This document shows positions 24,876 to 32,872 of a DNA stretch of 64,000 nt, one piece after another. The position numbers were made by a program, and so were the translations under genes. A model generated the notes under the pieces. The model worked only from the letters and a program-made list of their open reading frames with translations, had not been told where the DNA came from and searched no databases. Within the stretch, counting starts at the first letter, position 1; every line of letters starts with the position of its first letter. The stretch covers positions 1,426,001-1,490,000 of the forward strand of contig OZ253474.1 in NCBI GenBank assembly GCA_965261695.1, given 5' to 3'. This DNA is from Bin5 sp965261695. Its GTDB lineage: Bacteria > Chloroflexota > Anaerolineae > Caldilineales > Caldilineaceae.

Positions 24876-25988
24876 CTACAGCCCCTCGACCGTCTCCGCC
24901 GCAAGGTGGTCCACCACCGCTTTGATATCCCCGCCGTTGGCATCGTAGACGCGCAACTGCCGGTCGGCGCTGGAGCCGTTGGCGAGGATCTGTTCGATCG
25001 GCGCGATCTCCTTTTCGCTGCCCAGTTCGGCGATCTCCTCGCCCACCAGTTCCAGCAGTTCGCGAACCAGGTCGCGGGCGGGCAGCTCGGCCTGCTTGCC
25101 GAAGTCGATCATCTTGCCGTCCAGCCCGTAACGGGCCGCGCGCCACTTGTTCTCGTCGATCAACTCTTTGCCGTAGACGCGGAAGGTTACATTGCGCTGG
25201 CGCAGCTTCCAATGCCAGAGTACGAGCGCCTGGCACAGCGCGGCGATGGCGATGGCCTCGTCCACGCGCGTGCAGATGTCACAGATGCGGAATTCCACGG
25301 TGGGGTAAGTGTGGTGGGGGCGCATGTCCCACCAGATCATGCTGGAGTCGGGGATACAACGCGTGTTGACCAGGGTTCGGACCAGCCCATCGTAGGCGGC
25401 GCGGTTGGCGAAAACGTCGGGAATGCCACTGCGGGGGAAGTCTTCGAAGACGACTGCGCGGTAGCTCTTCAACCCGGTACGGCGACCAGACCAGAAGGGG
25501 CTGCTTGCACTGAGGGCAAGGAGATGTGGGAGCATGTAGCGGAGGACGTTCATCGTGTCGATGGCGAAGTCGGGATCGTCCAGACCGACGTGGACGTGCA
25601 TGCCGAAGATGAGCATACGCCGGGCAAGCAGCTGCATCCTCTCAAGCATGCCCTGATAACGGGGAAATGGCGTTATCTCCTGGTCAGACCAGCTGCTCAT
25701 GGGGTGGGTGGAGGCGGCTACGATGGCGACCCCTTTCTCCTGCGCCAGCCGGCTGATGAAGGCCCGCTGGCGCAGCAGCTCCTCTTTGGCTTCGGCGGCG
25801 GTGGCGCAGACCGGGGTGCCGAGTTCCACCATCGACTGGTGCAACTCCGCCTTGATCTCCCGTTCTACGATCTCCATCTGGCCGTCTTCGATGAACTGGG
25901 TGATGAACGAGCGCAGCTGGCCGCTCTCCGGATCGACGACCTGGTACTCCTCCTCGATGCCGAGCGTCAATTGGGGACGTGCTACCAT
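24876..25988 (-). CDS. Carboxylate-amine ligase, glutamate-cysteine ligase type 2 (YbdK/GCS2) family
   Basis: The 370-residue protein has the complete family pattern: LTLGIEEEYQVVDP at the start with metal-binding glutamates, AELHQSMVELGTPVC at about 48-61, FGMHVHVGLDD with His131 and His133, SASSPFW, and ENKWRAARYGLDG. Members join an amino acid to an amine or amino acid through a gamma- or alpha-carboxylate with ATP, as glutamate-cysteine ligase does. It is the last gene of a four-gene cluster with a second GCS2 protein, an ATP-grasp ligase and an unknown. No glutathione synthetase is visible, so a different short peptide or amide is more likely than glutathione. Confidence 0.92.
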   Translation of the reverse strand: MVARPQLTLGIEEEYQVVDPESGQLRSFITQFIEDGQMEIVEREIKAELHQSMVELGTPVCATAAEAKEELLRQRAFISRLAQEKGVAIVAASTHPMSSWSDQEITPFPRYQGMLERMQLLARRMLIFGMHVHVGLDDPDFAIDTMNVLRYMLPHLLALSASSPFWSGRRTGLKSYRAVVFEDFPRSGIPDVFANRAAYDGLVRTLVNTRCIPDSSMIWWDMRPHHTYPTVEFRICDICTRVDEAIAIAALCQALVLWHWKLRQRNVTFRVYGKELIDENKWRAARYGLDGKMIDFGKQAELPARDLVRELLELVGEEIAELGSEKEIAPIEQILANGSSADRQLRVYDANGGDIKAVVDHLAAETVEGL

Positions 25989-26106
25989 TTTCTTGGTTTC
26001 CAGTTGTTGGTTTCTGGTTTTGAGTAACGGATCCCTACGCGAAAGTATGGTTTCCAGTTTTCAGTGAAAACTTTCCACTCAAAGGTATGGTCCTACTAAG
26101 AACTGT

Positions 26107-27264
26107 CTACGAGAAACTGCTATTGCGCTCCGTCTGGGCAACGAGAAAATCGACGACCGCCTTGCCGTCCTCGCCGCTCTCGCGCCAGACATGGCGCTGC
26201 TGGTCGGAACTGGCCCCGCGCGCCATGATGGTATGGATATGCGCAACCTCCGCCCGGCAGTTGAGCCGGTCCAGAACGGGTTCGACCCTTTCGAGCAGCT
26301 CATGCAACAGATTGCGGATGGGGACCTCCTGTTCAATGCCGAAATCGAGCAGTTTCCCCTGCAGGCCGTAGCGCACCGCCCGCCACTTGTTCTCGGCAAT
26401 CAGGGTGCGATCGTAGAGACGGAAGGACATGTTGCGGTGGCGCAACTCGACCATCCAGGCGACGGTCGCCTGGATCAGCGCAGCGACGGCGAGCGCGTCG
26501 TCGATCTGCGGCAGGGCATCGCAGACGCGAATCTCCAGCGTCGACCCACTGGGTGGAGTGGGCTGATCTCCCGCTTCCCGGAGTTCGCGGGGGCGAATAT
26601 CCCACCAGATGGCTTCGGGGTCGGTGATGCTGTTGGTGCGCATGAAAATATCGACGTAGCTCAGATAGTGGTTGTAGCTGCGGAAGGCGTTGGGGATGCC
26701 GGTGCGGGGCAGCGCGTCCAGGAGCACGGAGCGATAGCTGGCCAGCCCCGTGTCACTGCCATGCCAGAAGGGGGAGGAGTTGGCAAGGCAGAGGACGTGG
26801 GGCAGTAGATAGCGCATCGCGTTCATCACGTCGATGGCCAGATTGCGGTCGTCAATGCCGATGCGGACATACATGCCGAAGGCGAGCAGGCGGCGGGCGA
26901 TGATCTGCGCGTCTTCGAGCAAGGCGCGATAGCGGGGCGGCTCTTCGTGCGCCCGCTCCCAGCGGCTGAAAGGATGGGCGCCGGCGGCCATGAGCTTTAG
27001 ACCATGCGAGGCGGCCAGTTCGCGCATTGACCGACGGCGGCGCAACAGTTCGCGGCGGGCCTGCGTCACATCCCGGCAGACCGGTGTGCCAACGACTGGG
27101 ACGACAGACGCCAAGTCGGAGGAGCGGGAAGGTTGTTCTCTCTCCTCGCGCAGTGTAAGTCCCTGAGCGGTGGCGAAGCCGCGCAGCTCGCGGCTGTCCG
27201 GGTCGATAAACTGATACTCTTCTTCGATGCTGATGCTGAAAGACGGTTGGCTGTAGTCGGTCAT
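26107..27264 (-). CDS. Second GCS2-family protein with altered active-site motifs
   Basis: The 385-residue protein is a paralogue of its neighbour. It shares SISIEEEYQFIDPDSRELRG, VVGTPVCRDV, LANSSPFWHGSDTGL, IWWDIRPRE and ENKWRAVRYGLQG. Two motifs conserved in the neighbour are changed: HVHVG becomes YVRIG (132-136), and ELHQSMVE becomes DLASVVPV. The enzyme may therefore use another acceptor, or be a non-catalytic partner of the neighbour. It has an insertion with REAGDQPTPPSGSTLEIRVC near 235. It lies 118 bases upstream of the first GCS2 gene and 54 bases downstream of the ATP-grasp gene. Confidence 0.9.
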   Translation of the reverse strand: MTDYSQPSFSISIEEEYQFIDPDSRELRGFATAQGLTLREEREQPSRSSDLASVVPVVGTPVCRDVTQARRELLRRRRSMRELAASHGLKLMAAGAHPFSRWERAHEEPPRYRALLEDAQIIARRLLAFGMYVRIGIDDRNLAIDVMNAMRYLLPHVLCLANSSPFWHGSDTGLASYRSVLLDALPRTGIPNAFRSYNHYLSYVDIFMRTNSITDPEAIWWDIRPRELREAGDQPTPPSGSTLEIRVCDALPQIDDALAVAALIQATVAWMVELRHRNMSFRLYDRTLIAENKWRAVRYGLQGKLLDFGIEQEVPIRNLLHELLERVEPVLDRLNCRAEVAHIHTIMARGASSDQQRHVWRESGEDGKAVVDFLVAQTERNSSFS

Positions 27265-27318
27265 GGCTCGCTCGTTTTCTTCTGCGTTTGCTAAGGAATG
27301 GGCACCACCCGCGGCCTG

Positions 27319-28698
27319 CTATGCGTCCTTCTCCTCGACCACGAACACGGGCACAATCGAGCCGCCGCCGGCGGTTACGTTCAGGAGCGTCTCGCTGCTC
27401 AGGCGGCACAGACAGCCGTGCACGCGCTCGCCGCGGAACAGGAACGGATCCGAATCGACCAGCCGCCGTTCGCTCACCACAGCGCCGCCCTGGTCCAGCA
27501 CTGGGAAATCTTCGTACGCGATCCGCACCCGTTCTTGAACGACCGACGGTTCGCTGATGGCGTCGGCCAGAGCCGCGTCCCACGCGCTCTGCTGCGTTTC
27601 CCAGCCGATACGCACGCCTTTTCCGCCGTACTCATCGTTCGGTTTGAGTACCAGCCGCTCCCGATTGGCGCTGATCCAGGGCAGTAGATCGATTCGATTG
27701 CCGGCCGGGTCACGGGTGGTACGCTCCGCCACAGTGCGCGTCCAAGGAATGTGGGCGCGCACCACCTGCTGTTCGGCTGTGGTCAGCAGATGGGCGTTGC
27801 GTTCGTCGCTAACAACCGCGAAACTGGCCTTCTTGTGGAGCAGTTTACAACTGAACGGGTTCACCACACAGACGGCGCGGGCGCGCAGCGCGTCAATCAT
27901 CGGGTGATCCAGCCCGTAGCGGAGCAATAGTTCGTTGGTCAGCACGCGTTTGTAGACGAAATCGACCGGCGTCGTGTCGGCGTACAGTTGCCCGCGCCGG
28001 AACTCCATCTCCTCCGGGGCGCAGATGACGGCCTTGATGCCGTTTTCGGCAAAGAACTCGACGAACAATTCGAATTCGCTAGAGGTCGGCACGCCATGCC
28101 AATCGACGATTGCAATTTCGGGAAGTTTGCGGCGATTGCCCCGCCATTCGTAGTAAACGCGCAGAAACTCGTCCAGAGCCGGTCTCTTGCTGGGCAGCGC
28201 ACGAACGGCATAGCGTTGGCCGAAAGCCTGCATGACGGGCAGTTCGAGGAACAGATCACTCAGCACGTCCGAATAGGCCATTGAGGCCGGGCTTTCACCG
28301 TTGATTTCGACAAAACTCAGATTGCGGCTGCCATCCTCGTTGCGGGCGTAGAAGCTGTCCAGGCGGGCGGTGGGGATCGTGCCGTCGAAGCCGCGATCGA
28401 TTTGGAGCAGTTGCTCCTCCTGCGGCGTCGCGTAGATCTGCGCCCGCAGTTCGTCATCCTCCAGCATCAGGCGGGCGAGCCGGTCGAATACGCGTGCGAC
28501 CTGTTCCGTGCGGGTGGTCAAATAACGCCACTCGGTCGGCGAGTAGATCAGCGGGCGCAGGACCGTACAAAGAGGGCGCTCGCCGAAGACCAAGTGACGC
28601 TCCGCCATGCGCGCTGTGAGCAGTTCCCAACTGTCCCCGGCGAGGCCAGGCCGGTTGAGGAGGTCATGGTAGTGAGAGATAGCGGTTGATGAGCTCAT
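27319..28698 (-). CDS. Circularly permuted ATP-grasp ligase (glutathionylspermidine synthase-like)
   Basis: The 459-residue protein carries FVEINGESPASMAYSD at 129-144, which resembles the metal/substrate loop of permuted ATP-grasp enzymes. Near the C-terminus RLVLKPNDEYGGKGVRIGWE (349-368) provides the ATP-binding lysine and glycine-rich loop. FSCKLLHKKASFAVVSDERN in the centre is also family-typical. These enzymes activate a carboxylate with ATP and join it to an amine. Clustering with two GCS2 ligases strongly suggests sequential bond formation on one product. The gene starts 14 bases after the unknown 130-residue protein. No ribosome binding site is obvious, so coupled translation is possible. 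Confidence 0.88.
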   Translation of the reverse strand: MSSSTAISHYHDLLNRPGLAGDSWELLTARMAERHLVFGERPLCTVLRPLIYSPTEWRYLTTRTEQVARVFDRLARLMLEDDELRAQIYATPQEEQLLQIDRGFDGTIPTARLDSFYARNEDGSRNLSFVEINGESPASMAYSDVLSDLFLELPVMQAFGQRYAVRALPSKRPALDEFLRVYYEWRGNRRKLPEIAIVDWHGVPTSSEFELFVEFFAENGIKAVICAPEEMEFRRGQLYADTTPVDFVYKRVLTNELLLRYGLDHPMIDALRARAVCVVNPFSCKLLHKKASFAVVSDERNAHLLTTAEQQVVRAHIPWTRTVAERTTRDPAGNRIDLLPWISANRERLVLKPNDEYGGKGVRIGWETQQSAWDAALADAISEPSVVQERVRIAYEDFPVLDQGGAVVSERRLVDSDPFLFRGERVHGCLCRLSSETLLNVTAGGGSIVPVFVVEEKDA

Positions 28699-28712
28699 GG
28701 GGCGGGTGGGTG

Positions 28713-29105
28713 TCAGGAACTTCCAATGCCGAATCCTGGTTCGCCGGCCTCCGGGTCGCGAAAGGTCAGCGTCAGGTCGAACGTCTGAAGGTCTACAGGT
28801 TGCGCGTCCTTGCTCAGCCCGACGGAGAGCAGCGCCTGCACCCGGTAGGATTCATCAGGCAAGACAGGGTTTTTCAGGTGCAGGGTATTGTTGAGGCGGG
28901 TATCGGTCTGGGCCAGCAGGACGAGACTGCTATTTTCCGTGCCGTCGGGGTTGTAGACGATCAACTCGACATTGGGCGCTTCGTCTTCGAGGCGGGCGGG
29001 CAGCCAGATACGTACCCACAGGCGGCGCAGGTCCGGGTAGGGATAGATCAGAATCCGCTCAAATTGCAGCGGTGTATCTTGTTCGAACAGATTGATTTGC
29101 GTCAT
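28713..29105 (-). CDS. Unknown 130-residue beta-rich protein, first gene of the ligase cluster
   Basis: The protein begins MTQINLFEQDTPLQFERILI and has alternating hydrophobic strands (LWVRIWLPARLE, NVELIVYNPDGTENSSLVL, SYRVQALLSVGL, LTLTFRDPE). These predict a single beta-sandwich domain. There is no signal peptide, cysteine or catalytic motif. It ends 14 bases before the ATP-grasp gene and is almost certainly in its operon. A carrier, scaffold or substrate-binding partner for the ligases is an inference from position only. I recognise no named family. Confidence 0.75.
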   Translation of the reverse strand: MTQINLFEQDTPLQFERILIYPYPDLRRLWVRIWLPARLEDEAPNVELIVYNPDGTENSSLVLLAQTDTRLNNTLHLKNPVLPDESYRVQALLSVGLSKDAQPVDLQTFDLTLTFRDPEAGEPGFGIGSS

Positions 29106-29177
29106 CGTTCAGTGATTCGTAACCCGCGGCCTGTGCGATTCCTGACAAGCGGCCGCAAGTTGCTCTTACATGGGCAC

Positions 29178-29206
29178 TTGCGCGCTTGCGCAAGCAAGAT
29201 TATGCT
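29178..29206 (+). promoter_or_regulatory. Promoter with palindromic operator for the four-carbon-acid sugar kinase
   Basis: TTGCGC (29178-29183) and TATGCT (29201-29206) are 17 bases apart. The spacer contains a perfect 12-base palindrome, GCTTGCGCAAGC (29184-29195). A repressor there would block polymerase directly. The position also argues that the kinase starts at 29279 rather than at the ATG at 29186, which would lie inside the promoter. Confidence 0.45.
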
Positions 29207-29278
29207 GGCAAAGTCAGGCACGCAGCGGTTTTGCAGGAGGAGTGCCGACTGCCATTAAGTATAGCAGGAACTGACGCC

Positions 29279-30574
29279 TTGAGATACCTGAATATCCTGG
29301 CAGACGATCTGACCGGCGCGGCGGATTCGGCAGCCCGCCTTCACCACTTCGGGCTGCCTGCGACAATCTTCCTCGATATTCCTGAAGCGCCGCCGCCAGC
29401 GGGGGCGCTTGCCTTCACCTCGGACTCCCGCCATCTTCCGCCCGAGGAGGCCGCGCGACAGGCGCGCAACACAGCGGCGTCCTTCCTCGCCCTGGACGCC
29501 CAGTGGTACAAGAAGATCGACTCGACCCTACGCGGCAACATCGGCAGCGAACTGGATGCGCTGCTGGATCTGCTGGACGCGCCCGTCGCCGTCGTTTGCC
29601 CAGCCTTCCCGGCCCAGGACCGCGGCCTGCGCAATGGCAATCTCGCGGCCCCTGAGCTAGCGCTGCCCTTTGCCCGGCGCCGAGTGTCCAAACCCCAGGA
29701 GACAGCGCCAGGCACAGCCGTCCATTTGCCATCCCTCCTGCGAGAGCAGAGTCGTCATCCTGTGGCGGCGCTTTCTTTGGAAGAGGTGCGCGGGGACGAG
29801 CTGGCTGCGCGTATGAAGGAGGCAGTGTACAGGACAGACGCTTGTGTTCCCGCGCGGCGCAACGTTCTGGTTGTAGACGCGCTGACGGACGCTGATCTGG
29901 ACACGGTGTTGCGGGCGCAACAGGAGGCGCTGCCGTGCGGGAGCGCCGGATTGGCGGGCGCCTATGCCCGTCGAGTTGGCGAGCAGGGCGGCTTCGCGGC
30001 GGCGGGGGTAGCGGAAACATGGAACGCGCAACAGATGCCGTCTCGAGGCCGGTCGGTCTTGCTGGTGGTGGGCAGCGGCAGCGAATCCGCCCACCGGCAG
30101 ATCGCCTTTCTGCTCCGCTCCGGGTCGAATGAGCAGGTTGGGCGCGTGCCGGCCCAGCGCGGTGCGCCGCACCTGTCTGTCAGCCGGATGATCGTGTTAG
30201 CGGAGACCGATGCGGATGCCGCCGCCGCGCTCGATCCGGCGCAGCCGATCTGGCTGTTGCAGCAGCCGAAACCCCATCCCGCCGCGATGCTGGAGGGCAG
30301 TGATGCGCGGCGGCGGGCCGACCATCTGGCAGTCGTCAGCGCGGCCGTCTTCGCCCGGCGGCCGCCCGACCTGCTGATCCTCGCCGGCGGCGCCACGGCG
30401 ATGCAAGTTCTGAAACGCCTGGGCGTGGACAGGCTGACGGTCGAGCGGGAGCTGTTGCCAGGGATGCCGCTGTGCCGCGCCGACATTGACGGACGGCCAA
30501 CGCTGGTGGTGATAAAACCGGGAAATTTCGGCGGGGATGAAACGCTGCTCGAGTTGCTGACCGGGGCAGGATGA
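29279..30574 (+). CDS. Four-carbon acid sugar kinase family protein (DUF1537, OtnK/DtnK-like)
   Basis: The start is set at TTG 29279 (RYLNILADDLTGAADSAARL follows), because family members begin exactly there and AGGAA lies nine bases upstream. The 431-residue protein has the N-terminal substrate domain with ADDLTGAAD, KKIDSTLRGNIG near 75-90 and FPAQDRGLRNG. The C-terminal ATP domain has ILAGGATAMQVLKRLG and KPGNFGGDETLLELL. Members phosphorylate D-threonate, D-erythronate or similar acids at the 4-position. A PdxA2-like gene that would decarboxylate the oxidised product is 1.3 kb away on the other strand, as in known threonate/erythronate pathways. Confidence 0.9.
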   Translation: MRYLNILADDLTGAADSAARLHHFGLPATIFLDIPEAPPPAGALAFTSDSRHLPPEEAARQARNTAASFLALDAQWYKKIDSTLRGNIGSELDALLDLLDAPVAVVCPAFPAQDRGLRNGNLAAPELALPFARRRVSKPQETAPGTAVHLPSLLREQSRHPVAALSLEEVRGDELAARMKEAVYRTDACVPARRNVLVVDALTDADLDTVLRAQQEALPCGSAGLAGAYARRVGEQGGFAAAGVAETWNAQQMPSRGRSVLLVVGSGSESAHRQIAFLLRSGSNEQVGRVPAQRGAPHLSVSRMIVLAETDADAAAALDPAQPIWLLQQPKPHPAAMLEGSDARRRADHLAVVSAAVFARRPPDLLILAGGATAMQVLKRLGVDRLTVERELLPGMPLCRADIDGRPTLVVIKPGNFGGDETLLELLTGAG

Positions 30575-30647
30575 GCGCAATTCTGATCCCATCAACTATC
30601 TTGAATTTTGGTCTGAGGATAGGGAACAGTGCGCCGCGTGCGCTATT

Positions 30648-31832
30648 TCATGCCAGCGCGCCGATGTTTTCGCGCACTTTCAGGATCGCGTTCGCGATAT
30701 CGTCCATCTCGTCCGGCTCGGCCAAGAGGAGGTTTTGGCTCAGGGAGATGGTTTGCTTGCAGAGCATTTCACTGTTGGGGCAGGGCGTCACCCGGCTGAA
30801 GGGTTCGAAAAGTGGGGGCTGGCGGTAGAGGGGGTAGGCATAGAGCGAGGACGCGGGGATGTTCTCAGCGCGCAGCGCGGTGATGAACTTCTGGCGCGAC
30901 AGCCCTCCGAATCGTTCGGCGTCGTAACGCATGAGAAAGAGATGATGGGCATGAGCGTCGGCGCGGGGATCCCAGCGCTGGGGCGTCAGCCCGTCGATCT
31001 CGGCCAGAAAGCCGCGCAGGCGGCGGGCGTTGATCATGCGGCGCTGCAACTGGTCATCCAGCCGGGACAGCCCAGCCGACAGGACCGCCGCCTGCCATCC
31101 GCTCAGGCGCAGGTTGGTGCCCAGATTGGGGTGCTCATAGCCCTCGCCGTCACGGCGCCGTCCACAGTTGGCGATACTCCACAGCTGCTCCGCCAGGTCC
31201 GCATCGTTGGTCAGCAGCGCCCCGCCCTCGCCGGCGGTCAGATTTTTGCTCGCCTGAAAGCTGAAAGAGCCGGCCGCTCCGAGGGCGCCGACGGGCTGTC
31301 CATTCCAACTGCTGCCGTGGGCGTGGGCCGCGTCTTCGATGACCGCCAGACCGTTGCGTTCTGCCAGTGGCAGCAGGGTGTCGAAATCGACCGGCAGGCC
31401 GCCGAAGTGGACCGGTAAGATCGCTTTCGTGCGTGCGCTGATTGCCGCCTCCACGGCAGGCATGGAGAGATTCCACGTCTCCAGTTCCACATCGGCAAAG
31501 ACAGGAGTGGCGCCGACAGTACGCACAGCGGCGGCTGTTGCCACAAACGTGTACGGGGGCACGATCACTTCATCGCCGGGGCCGATGCACAGGGCGCGCA
31601 GCGCGGTCTCCAGCGTGGTTGTGCCGTTGACCGTCGTGACGCAGAAGCGCGCGGCATGGCGGGCGGCAAAGGCGCGCTCAAACTCGTCCACAGCCGCGTC
31701 GTAACCGCCCCATTCGCCCCGTTCGAGCACGGCCAGCAGTCCGGCGCGTTCGTTTTCATCCCACTGCGGCCAGCCCGGCCAGGGACGCGCGCGCACAGGA
31801 TCGCCGCCGTGAATTGCCAGTCCACCTTTCAT
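30648..31832 (-). CDS. DegT/DnrJ/EryC1/StrS-family aminotransferase
   Basis: The 394-residue PLP enzyme shows VNGTTTLETALRALCIGPGD, VIVPPYTFVATAAAV, AVIEDAAHAHG with the cofactor-contacting Asp, and SFSFQASKNLTAGEGG with the Schiff-base Lys196. ATG 31832 is preferred over GTG 31835. Members aminate keto-sugars or cyclitols, often in surface-sugar or aminocyclitol synthesis; some related proteins act as sugar dehydratases. It lies 12 bases downstream of the pdxA2-like gene in the larA-pdxA operon. That is unusual company and may point to amination of a sugar-acid intermediate. Confidence 0.9.
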   Translation of the reverse strand: MKGGLAIHGGDPVRARPWPGWPQWDENERAGLLAVLERGEWGGYDAAVDEFERAFAARHAARFCVTTVNGTTTLETALRALCIGPGDEVIVPPYTFVATAAAVRTVGATPVFADVELETWNLSMPAVEAAISARTKAILPVHFGGLPVDFDTLLPLAERNGLAVIEDAAHAHGSSWNGQPVGALGAAGSFSFQASKNLTAGEGGALLTNDADLAEQLWSIANCGRRRDGEGYEHPNLGTNLRLSGWQAAVLSAGLSRLDDQLQRRMINARRLRGFLAEIDGLTPQRWDPRADAHAHHLFLMRYDAERFGGLSRQKFITALRAENIPASSLYAYPLYRQPPLFEPFSRVTPCPNSEMLCKQTISLSQNLLLAEPDEMDDIANAILKVRENIGALA

Positions 31833-31843
31833 CACGCCATCCT

Positions 31844-32872
31844 CTATGCAGGGAAAACCATGTGCGCGCAGAGTTCAAGCGCGCGCTTCAGTGCCTGCGG
31901 GTTGGCTTTCGCCTGCCCTACGATGTCGAAGGCCGTGCCGTGCGCCGGGGTTGTAATCGGCGTAGGCAGGCCGCCGTGGACGGTGACGCCGCGCTCAAAA
32001 CCCAGCAGCTTCATGGCGATCTGCCCCTGATCGTGGTACATGGTCACGACGCCGTCGAACTCACCGCGGCGCGCCCGCACAAAGACGGTGTCCGGCGGGA
32101 ATGGCCCGCTCGCGGCGATGTCTTGCTCCAGGGCGGCCTCGATCGCGGGGCGGATGATGTCAATCTCCTCGCTGCCGAACAGCCCGCCCTCACCGGCATG
32201 GGGATTCAGACCGGCCACGGCGATGCGGGGCGAGGGCACTCCGCTCTGGCGAATGGTCTGATGAATCAGACGGATGGCGGGCAGAATTTCATCAACCGAA
32301 ATGCGGTCACACGCGGCTCGCAAGGGGATGTGGGAGCTGACGCGCGAGGTCCACAGGTCGTCCAGCGTGTTGACCTCGCCCACATAGCTGCTCACGTCGA
32401 GGCGGTCGGCGAAGTAGCGCAACTCGTCCTCATGGCGGCTGCCGGCCGCGTGCATTGCCTGCTTATTCAAGGAGGCGTAACAGATGCCGTCAATGGCGCC
32501 GGCGCGGGCCAGTTCGGCGGCGTAGTCGAGCGTTTGCAGGACGTAGCGGCCGGCGGCCGCGCTCACCTGCCCCGGTGTGTGCGCATCAGGCGGGAAAGAT
32601 GGGCCGCTCAGGAGCAATGGGCCATTGGTCGAGGACGGCAACTGCTCCGGCGAACTGTAGCATGGCAGATCGAGAGAAACGTCGGCGCACTGCGCGCCCC
32701 AATCCAGCAGCCAGGGATCGCCGATGACGACGATGCCCGCGCCATCGAACTGGGCCGATACTCTGTCCGGTCCGGCTTCCTGTGCCAGCACGCGCGCCGC
32801 GATCTCGGGCCCGATCCCGCAGGGGTCGCCAAGCAGAAGGGCGAGACGGCAGATGTCCTCCCCGAATCTCAT
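31844..32872 (-). CDS. PdxA/PdxA2-family 4-phosphate dehydrogenase
   Basis: The start at ATG 32872 overlaps the stop of the preceding larA-like gene as ATGA, a sign of coupled translation. The 342-residue protein has LLLGDPCGIGPEIAARVL, LNPHAGEGGLFGSEE with metal-ligand His, MYHDQGQIAMKLLGFERGV and PTPITTPAHGTAFDIV, all PdxA signatures. True PdxA oxidises 4-phosphohydroxy-L-threonine in vitamin B6 synthesis. PdxA2 enzymes oxidise and decarboxylate 4-phospho-threonate or -erythronate to dihydroxyacetone phosphate. The nearby DUF1537 kinase favours PdxA2. Confidence 0.9.
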   Translation of the reverse strand: MRFGEDICRLALLLGDPCGIGPEIAARVLAQEAGPDRVSAQFDGAGIVVIGDPWLLDWGAQCADVSLDLPCYSSPEQLPSSTNGPLLLSGPSFPPDAHTPGQVSAAAGRYVLQTLDYAAELARAGAIDGICYASLNKQAMHAAGSRHEDELRYFADRLDVSSYVGEVNTLDDLWTSRVSSHIPLRAACDRISVDEILPAIRLIHQTIRQSGVPSPRIAVAGLNPHAGEGGLFGSEEIDIIRPAIEAALEQDIAASGPFPPDTVFVRARRGEFDGVVTMYHDQGQIAMKLLGFERGVTVHGGLPTPITTPAHGTAFDIVGQAKANPQALKRALELCAHMVFPA

